DNA of 26,379 nucleotides from CAZGMJ01 sp964526785. GTDB lineage: Bacteria > Planctomycetota > Phycisphaerae > Sedimentisphaerales > Anaerobacaceae. Of the stretch, positions 1 through 7,557 are shown piece by piece (the first letter of the stretch is position 1; each line of letters opens with the position of its first letter). The translations under genes and the position numbers were made by a program. The notes beneath the pieces were generated by a model, which ran no database searches, was not told the origin of the DNA, and was given only the letters and a program-made list of their open reading frames with translations. The stretch is from contig CAZGMJ010000070.1 in NCBI GenBank assembly GCA_964526785.1, positions 1-26,379 on the forward strand. Direction: 5' to 3'.

Positions 1-15
1 CCTCTACTCTAATTA

Positions 16-363
16 TTGGCAAGGAACTGTCTCACCCATTCTGACACAGAGGGACTGGACGTCGTACTGTATACGAAGCTTGGCGCCAATATCAGAGACC
101 CAAACGCAGCGAAGTTAGCAGATCTCGCGATAAGAAGCGCAACGGCTAAATCCGGGCAGACCGGAAAGGATGGTATCAGCTATCTCCTTTCGGTAAAACG
201 GCAAGGAATTTCAACGCCAGTGATGCAGGGCTATGAAAGCGAAATACTGCGGAAGACTGGTACGTCAAGTCTTGAAGATGCGTTGTCGTGGTGTCGTAAA
301 AGAAGCGTCCAACCAGTCGCTCCAGACGACCGCTCACCCGCTGTGCGGGTTCGCGTCACCTGA
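16..363 (+). CDS. Hypothetical protein of partial integron cassette 1
   Basis: An open frame of about 115 codons with no family I recognise. It is the longest frame in the visible part of the first cassette and runs into the attC site, ending at a TGA inside it, which is common for cassette genes. The in-frame stop at 10-12 limits the 5' end, so a TTG start at 16 is the first possibility, but there is no convincing ribosome binding site and the real start is uncertain. The protein is hydrophilic, with no membrane segment or signal peptide. The last 20 or so residues are encoded by attC DNA and are therefore probably not functionally constrained. It could instead be a chance frame in a cassette whose real gene lies further left. 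Confidence 0.4.
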   Translation: MARNCLTHSDTEGLDVVLYTKLGANIRDPNAAKLADLAIRSATAKSGQTGKDGISYLLSVKRQGISTPVMQGYESEILRKTGTSSLEDALSWCRKRSVQPVAPDDRSPAVRVRVT

Positions 364-378
364 GCTTCGACGTTCGAT
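307..378 (+). repeat. attC recombination site 1 (integron)
   Basis: R'' box GTCCAAC at 307-313 fits the RYYYAAC consensus, and R' box GTTCGAT at 372-378 fits GTTRRRY except at one base. Between them L'' (GTCGCTCCAG) can pair with L' (CTGAGCTTCGAC) with unpaired extrahelical bases on one arm, the hallmark of a folded attC bottom strand. The central part carries ACCCGC/GCGGGT as a further stem. The length of 72 bp is normal. The cut between G and TT of R' marks the boundary between cassette 1 and cassette 2. Confidence 0.85.
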
Positions 379-392
379 CATAGGAGAGAAAC

Positions 393-778
393 ATGGCAGG
401 AGAAGAAGTTGCCTTTGCAGTGTTTGATCGTGTGCGTGGGGCCATCGGCTTGATCCGAGAGGGAAAGAAGAGACGAAACGAGCGAACAGACCAAGCTCTG
501 TACGCTCTCTACACTGCCCTAAACGAGACGAAGTCCTATGTCGAGCGGCTCAACTCCGGCAAGAGACGGAACCGGAAGACGGAGTGGGCCATTGCCAAGC
601 TCTGGCATGACGCAAGCGTCCCTTGCGTGATGTCGATCCAGAGCTAGCAGATCGGTGCTTCATCAAGGGAAGCTACTGGATGGAGCCTGAGACATGGACT
701 GAGATGAAGATTGAGGAGAAGCAGATCAAATTGGATCAGGTCATGGAGAGCACTCGCAAGTTGCTCATGAAGACCTGA
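393..778 (+). pseudogene. Frameshifted orphan gene of integron cassette 2
   Basis: Translation starts well at ATG 393, 19 bases after the attC1 junction, behind a GGAGAG ribosome binding site. The frame as written stops at 645-647 after 84 codons. Coding-like sequence continues in another frame right up to a TGA at 776-778, which overlaps the next attC R'' box, as is typical for a cassette gene. The downstream frame reads RDVDPELADRCFIKGSYW and then a charged helix ending in STRKLLMKT. One extra C in the short C run near 620-623 would join the two parts into a protein of about 128 residues. I recognise no family; the product is soluble, basic and probably helical. The break may be a true decay event or a sequencing or assembly error. 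Confidence 0.6.
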
Positions 779-835
779 TCGAACCAAGCACTGCACGGTA
801 CGGCGTACCGCCGCCCGTGAGTGCGATCGTTAGCA
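778..835 (+). repeat. attC recombination site 2 (integron)
   Basis: R'' ATCGAAC at 778-784 and R' GTTAGCA at 829-835. L'' (GCACTGCACGG) pairs with L' (CCGTGAGTGC) leaving one extrahelical base, and the total length is 58 bp. The R'' box is the exact reverse complement of the R' box of attC1 (GTTCGAT). This is expected because both belonged to the same cassette when it was circular. That internal check makes the call strong. Confidence 0.92.
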
Positions 836-853
836 GCAAAGTCAGAGTAAGCC

Positions 854-1252
854 ATGGCAGCACAAGCAAAACATCAAGTTAAGATTGACGGAGCCGACAA
901 AACACAGGCTACAGCCTTAGCCATTGAGTTCTGGACAAGCAAAGGGTTTAAGGTACATAGTGATTCTTACAATTGCATAGTTCTACGACGAAATGGCTAT
1001 GGCACTATGGGGAAACTGTTTGGTTGTCTTCTGGAGGAATTTGCAGGTGGAGAGGAAACACCCTTTGACCAAGCCCCAGTTGAACTGACTGTATTATGTC
1101 AAGTCCTCCCAAATGAAGCGAAGTGGGACTTAGACTTTAACCTCTCCTATTATAGTGAGAAAAATCCAGGAGATTTCTCACAGGCAAGCCAGGCCTGGTG
1201 TAATGAGTTTGCATCCTTTTGTCGTGAATGGATGAATAATACAACCATTTGA
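854..1252 (+). CDS. Hypothetical protein, first gene of integron cassette 3
   Basis: 132 codons, ATG at 854, about 20 bases into cassette 3 and preceded by a weak purine stretch. No family is recognised. The product is a soluble globular-looking protein rich in aromatic residues and cysteine (FWTSKGFKVHSDSYN near the N-terminus, WCNEFASFCREW near the C-terminus), with no signal peptide or membrane segment. The alternation of hydrophobic segments in the middle (ELTVLCQVLP, WDLDFNLSYY) suggests beta strands. Base composition is visibly more AT-rich than the chromosomal genes to the right, in keeping with an acquired cassette. The second cassette gene starts 20 bases after its stop, so the two are probably translated from one transcript. 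Confidence 0.7.
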   Translation: MAAQAKHQVKIDGADKTQATALAIEFWTSKGFKVHSDSYNCIVLRRNGYGTMGKLFGCLLEEFAGGEETPFDQAPVELTVLCQVLPNEAKWDLDFNLSYYSEKNPGDFSQASQAWCNEFASFCREWMNNTTI

Positions 1253-1272
1253 ATGGAATCGGAGAGATTGAA

Positions 1273-1470
1273 ATGACACAATCCAAATGTCCTAAATGTG
1301 AGAACGAGACATTTGACATTAGACACAACTCACCTACTGGATCACGATACCGAGTATCATTTGTTCAGTGCTCACAGTGTGGAACTGTTGTTGGTGTTAC
1401 AGACGTAAATGATACTGCTGCTCTACTTGGTCCTATTTATAAGCAATTGGGGACACGGTCTCCTGTTTAG
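1273..1470 (+). CDS. Small zinc-ribbon protein, second gene of integron cassette 3
   Basis: 65 codons. ATG at 1273 is chosen because GGAGAG at 1259-1264 sits at ribosome-binding distance; the TTG at 1249 in the same frame has no such support. Two Cys pairs, CPKC near residues 6-9 and CSQC near residues 34-37, form a classic treble-clef/zinc-ribbon spacing and probably bind one zinc. The segment SPTGSRYRVSFVQCSQCGTVVGV resembles small zinc-ribbon proteins commonly seen in cassettes and phage. A role in nucleic-acid or protein binding is the usual inference, but nothing specific can be assigned. The last residues form a short amphipathic tail. Confidence 0.75.
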   Translation: MTQSKCPKCENETFDIRHNSPTGSRYRVSFVQCSQCGTVVGVTDVNDTAALLGPIYKQLGTRSPV

Positions 1471-1530
1471 ATTTATAAGTTTTCGAGAGTGGCACCATAG
1501 CAATGCAATAAATCATCTTTCTTTTATGAC

Positions 1531-1592
1531 TGCTAACATGGTGGTGCTAGGGACGGCTCGTATCTCGCCGCCCCTTATCCAATGCGTTATTC
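1531..1592 (+). repeat. attC recombination site 3 (integron), end of visible array
   Basis: R'' TGCTAAC at 1531-1537 and R' GTTATTC at 1586-1592, 62 bp in total. R'' is the exact reverse complement of the R' box of attC2 (GTTAGCA), closing cassette 3. Internal stems are CATGG against CCAATG with an extrahelical base, and GGGACGGC against GCCGCCCC. Cassette 4 would begin with TTATTCC, but its expected partner R'' GAATAAC is not found in the following several hundred bases, so the array looks truncated here. Confidence 0.88.
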
Positions 1593-1834
1593 CTAAAGCA
1601 AACCAATGCAAAGATCAACACGCCAATCGGTAGTTGCCGACCTTGAAAGCTGCCTACGTGCGGCTGCCAGCCCGAGGATGCTGACGAGCGCCCGGATTCC
1701 ATCCCAGCCGTCGCTCGATGACGTGGTCAAAGTAAAGGCGCCGGGCACACTATGGTATCTGCCCGAACCACGATACGGACACAGAACCGCTTGCCATTTA
1801 CCCGCGTAATTGTCGAAGACAAGAACTGCCGGGC
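1593..1834. other. Spacer between integron array and atpG remnant; no gene recognised
   Basis: About 240 bp. Frames on both strands are open but none has a recognisable domain, a ribosome binding site or codon use that convinces me. It may be the truncated start of a fourth cassette followed by the native sequence downstream of the ATPase operon. No attC, tRNA or terminator hairpin with a T-run is seen. Confidence 0.5.
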
Positions 1835-2190
1835 TCAATCCACCAGCGCTTCGAATCCCGAGACGATGTCGAGCAGTTCGGCGGTGATGGAGCTCTGCCT
1901 TTGATGGTTGTACTGCGAGGTGAGCTCATCGCGTCGCTCGTCGATATTCTTCTCGGCCACCTGCATGGCCGCAAGCCGGGCGGCGTTTTCACTTGCCAGC
2001 GATTCGGCCGCCCCGCGGTACAGGACCACGAAGAAGAACTGTCGAACCAGAAAGGAGAAGACGTCGGGCCAGTCTCCCCTGTACGCAGGGAAACACGCAG
2101 ACGGCCACTCCTGCTCCTGCAGGGACCGGAATCACTCTCTGTCAAGCGGAAGCAGCTGCACCATCCGACGACGATACGATGAGCCCGAAG
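1835..2190 (-). pseudogene. atpG: atpG remnant: C-terminus of an F1 ATPase gamma subunit (N-ATPase type)
   Basis: Reading the minus strand from about 2190 down to the TGA at 1837-1835, the translation carries the strongly conserved gamma-subunit C-terminus: SLASENAARLAAMQVAEKN, a YN-x-x-RQ-x-SIT motif and ELLDIVSGFEAL. Upstream in the same frame are MVQLLPLDRE and FRSLQEQEWPS, which match the region just before the C-terminal helix in alternative N-ATPase gamma subunits. An in-frame TGA at 2134-2132 interrupts the two parts, where the family usually has Trp. Homology begins only about 25 bases after the stop of the RND-associated gene, so the N-terminal two thirds of gamma are missing. No other ATPase subunit is nearby. 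I read it as a dead leftover of a former N-ATPase operon. Confidence 0.8.
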
Positions 2191-2213
2191 TTGCATGATC
2201 GGCATGATCGCAG

Positions 2214-2504
2214 TCATAGATGACGTTCAACAGGCAAAACGAATACCTCCAGATGTTCGTGCGCGCTGCGCTGCCCCCGGAAATCGTTCAGATCGTCCAA
2301 CAATCCCTCGACATCCTCGTCGTTCAGGCCAGCATGCACGATCGAGACTGAACCGGGGAAGACTTGCGTTGCGTAGTGCTTTCCCTCAGTGTCTTTTCCC
2401 TGAACCGCAGGAATATGTATGAAATGACCGATTTCATGCTTGTCCAGTATCTGCTCGACCTGTTGCCAGAATTCGAAATGGAATGTGATTTGAACGAGCT
2501 TCAT
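2214..2504 (-). CDS. P-II-like small protein associated with RND transporter (PG0541-like)
   Basis: 96 residues, starting 6 bases after the RND permease stop behind a GGGGGTGA ribosome binding site, so it is surely co-transcribed. The order of elements (MKLVQITF, then IGHFIHIPAVQGKD, GKHYATQVFPGSVSIVHAGL, and a C-terminal LEVFVLPVE) matches the small ferredoxin-fold/P-II-like proteins often found directly after RND efflux genes. The family is thought to sense or modulate the pump from the cytoplasm, but no ligand is established. There are no membrane segments or signal peptide. It is the last intact gene of its operon; the atpG remnant follows immediately. Assignment is from recognised sequence pattern and position. 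Confidence 0.8.
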   Translation of the reverse strand: MKLVQITFHFEFWQQVEQILDKHEIGHFIHIPAVQGKDTEGKHYATQVFPGSVSIVHAGLNDEDVEGLLDDLNDFRGQRSAHEHLEVFVLPVERHL

Positions 2505-2510
2505 ACAGCT

Positions 2511-5500
2511 TCACCCCCGTTCGCGATCCTTGTTGCGTTGACGAACGCGCGCCGATATCGCCCCGCTTGCCCGCCTGGTCAGGACGTATACAACGGGGAT
2601 GACCAGCAGCGTAAGAAATGTCGTTGCAAGCAGCCCGAACAATACGGCCACTCCCATGGGAGCGCGCGCCTCGCCGCCCGCTCCGTAACCCAGCGCGATC
2701 GGCGAAATCCCCAATACCGTCGAAACCGTTGTCATGATTACGGGGCGGAAGCGGACATTTGCGGCGTGCCTGGCCCCGTCGATCAAGGATTCGCCGCGAG
2801 CCAGCAGAACATTCGTATAATCGATTAGTAGAATCGCGTTTTTGGTTGCCATTCCCATCAACATAATGAAGCCAATGAACGCCACGATGCCAAAAGGCAT
2901 TCCGAACACCCACAGCGCGATGGTCGAACCCACCATCGCCAGCGGCAGACTCAGGAGAATCACAAGCGGTTGCAGGAAGGACTCGAACTGCGCCGAGAGA
3001 ATCAGATAAATGAACACTATGGAGAAGATCACAGTGATCGTGAGATTCTGAAATGATTCTACGAATGACTGGCTCTCACCCGTAAACTCATATTCGAAAC
3101 CCTGTCCCATGGTCGCGTCCAGATGATTGCGGACTTTTTTCAAGGCCTCGCCCAAAGTGGTTCCGGGAGCAAGCGAAGCCGAGAGCACGGCGGCCCGCAA
3201 CCGGTCGAAATGGTGCAGTTCGCTCGGACCTATCATTTCTTCGGTCTGCACCAGATTGCCCAGCGAAATCAGGTGTCCTTCTTCACTCCTGACGTGCAAC
3301 TCGTTTATCCGGTCCGGCACGATATTGCCTTTATCCCATATCTCTGGAATTACTTCGTAGCGTTCACTTTGCTTCTGGATCTCCGAGACATCGGGTTCGC
3401 CGAGCAGGTACCGCAACGTATTGGAAATGCCGGCAATGGAGACACCCATTTGCGAGGCCTTATCGCGATTGACGCGGACCTGCACCTGCGGCTTGTTCAT
3501 CTTGAGGTTTGAATTTACCCCCACAAAATCGGGTTGCTCGCGCAGCCAGGTGAGCATCGCCTGATTCTGTCCGGCCAACGTGTCGATGTCTGAATGCTGG
3601 AGAACGATTTGCACAGGAGCCTCGGCCTGAACCGCGCCCGGCGACGTCTCGAGTATATAGGCCCGCCCCAGCGGAACATTTGAGAATTGCTCTCGGAGCC
3701 TGTCTGCGACATGGGACTGATGCGTTTCTCTCTGGTCCCGGTCTGTAAGCCGTACAAACACAATCCCTTCATTGACTTTGCCGGGTCCACCGCCCCGAGA
3801 CAGGCCGACAGCCAGAAAGAAATGCTTCACTTCGCCGGTCTCGGACAGCACTGTCTCAATGCGTTGTGCCAGCGCGTTTGTCTGTTGGAGGGTCGCTCCC
3901 TCCGGTGTCTCGAACATGATCACGAATTGCGACCTGTCGACCGTTGGTGTGAATTCCGTATCGAGCCGGGTAAAAAAGTATATACCGACTGCGAAGGCGC
4001 CTGCACCGATGAGAACCGTCAGAATAGGGTGCCGAAGACTGCCGGTGAGCAGCCGGGTATAGAATGCTTCAGTCGCCTGCAACCCCTTCTCTGCGCCTCG
4101 GAACGCCCAGTTCCTGCGCTCTATTCTTTTTAGAAAGAGAGATCCGAGCATCGGCGTAAGCGTCAAGGCGGTAAACGTCGAGGCGAAGACCGTAGCTGCT
4201 ACGGTTAAGCCGAATTCGTAGAAGAACCGTCCGATCAATCCGGATGTGAAGGCGACGGGGATAAATACTGCAGCCAGTGACAGCGAATTGGCAATGGCAG
4301 GGAAGGCGACCTCCGTCGTTCCAACGCGGGCGGCGGGTTTCGAATCTGCACCCTGTTCGAGGTGCCGATGCGTGCTTTCGACTACGACGATAGCATCATC
4401 GATTACGATGCCGATGGCAAGAATCAAACCAAGCATGGTCAGCGTATTGATGCTGAATCCCAGCACGTGCATCACAGCCAGTCCACCCAATAGCGAGGCG
4501 GGAACCGCCAACCCCGTAACAAGCGTGCTGCGTATGTTCTGCAAAAAGAGCAGCACGACCAGCACCACCAAACCCGTCGTGAGGAAGATGGTAAAGAGCA
4601 GATCGTTGATGCTGGCCTCTATGTAGTCCGAGTTGTCGCTGGCTACGACATATTGCAGGCCCGGAGGGAAAGCATCGACAAGCTCTTTCATGCGCCGGCG
4701 CACCGCATCCGTAACTGCAACCGTATTGGCCTGACTTTGCTTGACGATACCGAGCCCGACTGCTGTTGTGCCGGTGAAACGTGCTATCTGCCGGTCATTC
4801 TCGACACCATCATAGGCGGTTCCGACATCGCGTATTCGTATCGGAGTCCCGTCATAGTATGCGACCACCAAATCATTGAGAGGTTCGGCGGCGGCAAGCT
4901 GGCCCTCGGTCTTGACCAGAAACTCGCGTTTCTTCCCGCGGACCAGACCCGACGGAATATCCACATTGTTTGCCCGAATGGCTCGGACCACATCCTGCAC
5001 GGTAAGCCGGTGGGCTGCCAGCCTCTCCGGATCAAGCTTGATCCGGACGGCGTAACGACGGGCACCACCGATCTGTACGCGTCCAACACCTCGGATATTC
5101 TCTATACGCTCTTTCAACGTCTCATCGGCGTATCGCGTCAGCCGTACGGCGTCCCATTTTTCGTCGCCGGTCAGCGCGATCCACATTACGGCCTGGGCGT
5201 CGGGATCGAGTTTTCGAACGATAGGTTCCTCGACATCCTCAGGCAATTCGCGGGCCGTGCGATCCACGCGGTCGCGAACATCCTGCGCAGCAACGTCAAT
5301 GTCGCGCCATAACTCGAACCTCGCCGTTATCGTCGCGACCTGATATCTCGCCGTCGAACGCAGTTCCTTGAGTCCCTCGATTGTGTTGATTTCTTCTTCC
5401 AGCGGCTCGATCACTTCAGTCTCGATAACCTCCGGTTCGGCTCCGGGCAGCACTACGTTTACGCTGACGATCGGGAAATCCACGTCCGGATTCTCTCGTA

Positions 5501-5597
5501 CCGGCATTTGACGGTATCCATATGCCCCGAAGATAGCCAGCACAAGAAAGATAACGGTGGTCAGGACGGGCCGGCGTATGCAGAAATTCCAGATCAT
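2511..5597 (-). CDS. RND efflux permease, HAE1/AcrB-like
   Basis: 1028 residues, the usual length for hydrophobe/amphiphile efflux RND proteins. The N-terminus (RRPVLTTVIFLVLAIFGAYG) is the first membrane helix. Proton-relay residues are present: D400-D401 in AIGIVIDDAIVVVE of helix 4 and K919 in GMATKNAILLIDYTN of helix 10, so proton-coupled transport should be intact. Two large periplasmic loops lie between helices 1-2 and 7-8. The protein would form the inner-membrane trimer of a tripartite pump. The start codon overlaps the membrane-fusion gene stop (ATGA), indicating translational coupling. No outer-membrane TolC-like gene is in the window, so it must be supplied from elsewhere. Substrate cannot be inferred; the closest general type is multidrug export rather than metal export, since no heavy-metal signature is seen. 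Confidence 0.95.
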   Translation of the reverse strand: MIWNFCIRRPVLTTVIFLVLAIFGAYGYRQMPVRENPDVDFPIVSVNVVLPGAEPEVIETEVIEPLEEEINTIEGLKELRSTARYQVATITARFELWRDIDVAAQDVRDRVDRTARELPEDVEEPIVRKLDPDAQAVMWIALTGDEKWDAVRLTRYADETLKERIENIRGVGRVQIGGARRYAVRIKLDPERLAAHRLTVQDVVRAIRANNVDIPSGLVRGKKREFLVKTEGQLAAAEPLNDLVVAYYDGTPIRIRDVGTAYDGVENDRQIARFTGTTAVGLGIVKQSQANTVAVTDAVRRRMKELVDAFPPGLQYVVASDNSDYIEASINDLLFTIFLTTGLVVLVVLLFLQNIRSTLVTGLAVPASLLGGLAVMHVLGFSINTLTMLGLILAIGIVIDDAIVVVESTHRHLEQGADSKPAARVGTTEVAFPAIANSLSLAAVFIPVAFTSGLIGRFFYEFGLTVAATVFASTFTALTLTPMLGSLFLKRIERRNWAFRGAEKGLQATEAFYTRLLTGSLRHPILTVLIGAGAFAVGIYFFTRLDTEFTPTVDRSQFVIMFETPEGATLQQTNALAQRIETVLSETGEVKHFFLAVGLSRGGGPGKVNEGIVFVRLTDRDQRETHQSHVADRLREQFSNVPLGRAYILETSPGAVQAEAPVQIVLQHSDIDTLAGQNQAMLTWLREQPDFVGVNSNLKMNKPQVQVRVNRDKASQMGVSIAGISNTLRYLLGEPDVSEIQKQSERYEVIPEIWDKGNIVPDRINELHVRSEEGHLISLGNLVQTEEMIGPSELHHFDRLRAAVLSASLAPGTTLGEALKKVRNHLDATMGQGFEYEFTGESQSFVESFQNLTITVIFSIVFIYLILSAQFESFLQPLVILLSLPLAMVGSTIALWVFGMPFGIVAFIGFIMLMGMATKNAILLIDYTNVLLARGESLIDGARHAANVRFRPVIMTTVSTVLGISPIALGYGAGGEARAPMGVAVLFGLLATTFLTLLVIPVVYVLTRRASGAISARVRQRNKDRERG

Positions 5598-6838
5598 TCG
5601 CCCTGTCTCCCACTGGCCTGTTCCTTCGACGCCGCCTGCGAGGACGTCGCACTCGGGTCGCCTGTCGATGCAGATTCATCGGCATTGCCCACCCGCACCT
5701 CGCTGCCGTCCTTCACACGCATCTGGCCGGCGGTAACGATCCTCTGCCCTCGGCGCAGCCCCGTTTTGACTTCAGCCTTGCCGGGACGTCGGATACCAAC
5801 GGTCACTGCCTGCCGGCGAGCTTTGCCGTCGGACACCACATACACAACGTAGCCTTCTTGCGTGGCAACCAGTGCTTCCTCCGGCACCACGGGCACGTTC
5901 TCATGCGTATCCAGTATCAGCTCGGCGGTGGCGAACATGCCGGATTTCAGCCTTTCTGAAGCATCGCCAATTTGAGCTTTCACGACCAACGTCCGAGTGT
6001 ATGTATCTACACTCGGACTTACAAAAATCACTTCGGCATCGAACGTCTCGTTGGGAAATGCTCCAACATGCAGTTCGACCTGCTGCCCCTTGTGCACCCG
6101 CCCTACATAGGCCTCCGGCACGGAAAACCGCACCTCCCGTTCGACTGAATGCAGGGTCGTCAGGTGCCGTCCGGCGTTTACGAAGTCACCTTTGTCCACA
6201 TTCCTTTCGCCGACGGTGCCTCGCATCGGAGCCCGTACACGCGTGTCCCTGAGTCGCTCACGCAACAGCGCTATTTCCGCATCGAGTCTCTCTATCTCAG
6301 CACGGGCAGCATCCAGTTCGGACTTGCGCTTGTCCCGCTGGGAAGCCGCGGCCGCGTCCAACTCGAGCAGGTCCTCATAACGCTCATACATAACTCGGGC
6401 GAAATCCGCCCTTGCCTGGGCGGCTTCGAGCCCCGCTTTGCGAGCGTTGAGCTGCTTTTGGAGCTTGCGGTCGTCGAGCGAAAAGAGCAAATCGTTCGCG
6501 TCTACTGCATCTCCTTCCGTGAAATGCACCTGCTTGATGGTGCCCGCGGTCTCCGGACTGATTTCCACAATCTCGCGCGAGCGGATGCTGCCCACCCGCG
6601 TGAGTTTCTCGCTGATCGTTTGGTTCGCAACGAGGGCGGTCTGCACGGAAACGGCTTGATTCCCTCGCATCTCCGAGTACTCCTGTTTGCGACATCCCGC
6701 GACGAGAATTGCAATGCCGATCAGAAGTGTGCCGATTGCTGCCATGATGTTGTCGACCACCCGCCTTACCGTCGAGTCATCGGCTGATGAAACGAAGAGA
6801 CGCTCCGTAGTCATACATGAGTACGCATATTGACGCAT
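5594..6838 (-). CDS. Membrane fusion lipoprotein of RND efflux pump (HlyD/AcrA family)
   Basis: Up to 414 residues. A hydrophobic stretch ends in the lipobox LVAGC with Cys 49 as the lipidated residue, so it should be anchored to the inner membrane facing the periplasm. After it come the split biotinyl-lipoyl domain (PETAGTIKQVHFTEGDAVD and, past the hairpin, RVRAPMRGTVGERNVDKGDFV), a coiled-coil hairpin rich in Ala, Arg and Glu (about residues 130-200), and beta-barrel and membrane-proximal domains. The C-terminal 25 residues are low-complexity Ser/Ala/Gln. The start is unsure: ATGs at 6838, 6814 and 6745 are in frame and none has a good ribosome binding site. The arginines just before the hydrophobic segment argue for a start upstream of 6745. 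It joins the permease gene by a 4-bp overlap. Confidence 0.9.
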   Translation of the reverse strand: MRQYAYSCMTTERLFVSSADDSTVRRVVDNIMAAIGTLLIGIAILVAGCRKQEYSEMRGNQAVSVQTALVANQTISEKLTRVGSIRSREIVEISPETAGTIKQVHFTEGDAVDANDLLFSLDDRKLQKQLNARKAGLEAAQARADFARVMYERYEDLLELDAAAASQRDKRKSELDAARAEIERLDAEIALLRERLRDTRVRAPMRGTVGERNVDKGDFVNAGRHLTTLHSVEREVRFSVPEAYVGRVHKGQQVELHVGAFPNETFDAEVIFVSPSVDTYTRTLVVKAQIGDASERLKSGMFATAELILDTHENVPVVPEEALVATQEGYVVYVVSDGKARRQAVTVGIRRPGKAEVKTGLRRGQRIVTAGQMRVKDGSEVRVGNADESASTGDPSATSSQAASKEQASGRQGE

Positions 6839-6885
6839 ACGTGCGCGATAAGTGAAGGCCTGAGCTCCTTTCGGTATTAATATAG

Positions 6886-7557
6886 TCAGCCGATAGTCAG
6901 TTGATTCTTGACCGCGATGACGCCCCTGGTATGCTCCGCGGTGCTTTGCGCCGCTTCAAAGGCAGGCAGATGCCGGACACTGCCGCTGAGCGTCACTACC
7001 CCATCGCGAACCTGCACATCTATCGATTCCGCACCAACGTGTATATTGCGATCCAGCGCCGCAGAAATGTTGTCCGCAATCTTTCTGTCTTCAGGCTTAT
7101 GGGATGGAACTACCGCTATCTCATCGCCAACGCCCAACACTCCTCTTAGCCCCCGGACTACCTCTGAGGCCCGGGATTTCTTGAAATAGCTATCCACGGT
7201 ACCCTTGATCGTAACCCATCCGCTGATTACCGATACGTCGAAGTTCGTAGTTCCCAGATGCGGTTCCCAGCGGAGAATCTCCCTCACCTTCTCCCCAATC
7301 TCGCCATCGGCGGGAATGTCGAATCCTTCGCGATGCTTTACTTTCAGACGGTTGTGTACGAACTTGACGCCGGGCACCAACCAGAGATTCTGCCGAACTG
7401 CCTCCATCGTCGGCAAATCTGGAACGGTTCCCTTCAAACGGACCATACCATCCACTACCTCGACATCGACGTCCGAAGCATCGACCCGACTATCCCAATA
7501 GAGCTGATCGACGACGTCCTTCTTAATCTCTTCGCTTGTTCGTATAGCCGTTGCCAT
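6886..7557 (-). CDS. Triple BON-domain protein
   Basis: 223 residues from ATG 7557, chosen because AGGAAAAG lies just upstream; a longer frame reaches to 7875 but the added sequence is Cys-rich and unlike protein of this family. Three BON repeats follow one another at about residues 5-75, 80-152 and 153-223, each with the pattern of a helix, a V-x-V-x-x-G-x-V-x-L-x-G-x-V strand pair and a conserved Gly near its end (VEVVDGMVRLKGTV, VSVISGWVTIKGTV, VQVRDGVVTLSGSV). BON modules are linked to phospholipid or envelope binding, as in OsmY, which is periplasmic. No signal peptide is present at this start, so a cytoplasmic location is possible. It sits about 50 bases upstream of the efflux operon on the same strand and may belong to it; a stress role is inference. 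Confidence 0.88.
   Translation of the reverse strand: MATAIRTSEEIKKDVVDQLYWDSRVDASDVDVEVVDGMVRLKGTVPDLPTMEAVRQNLWLVPGVKFVHNRLKVKHREGFDIPADGEIGEKVREILRWEPHLGTTNFDVSVISGWVTIKGTVDSYFKKSRASEVVRGLRGVLGVGDEIAVVPSHKPEDRKIADNISAALDRNIHVGAESIDVQVRDGVVTLSGSVRHLPAFEAAQSTAEHTRGVIAVKNQLTIG

Noticed and set aside
2132..2134. In-frame TGA in atpG as evidence of an alternative genetic code
   Set aside because: Several intact genes here (such as the RND permease, the sigma factor and the GxGYxYP gene) end at TGA with overlapping starts, so TGA is a normal stop.
1798..2217. 139-codon minus-strand open frame over the atpG remnant
   Set aside because: Arg/Ser/Pro-rich shadow frame; the neighbouring frame carries the clear gamma-subunit motifs.
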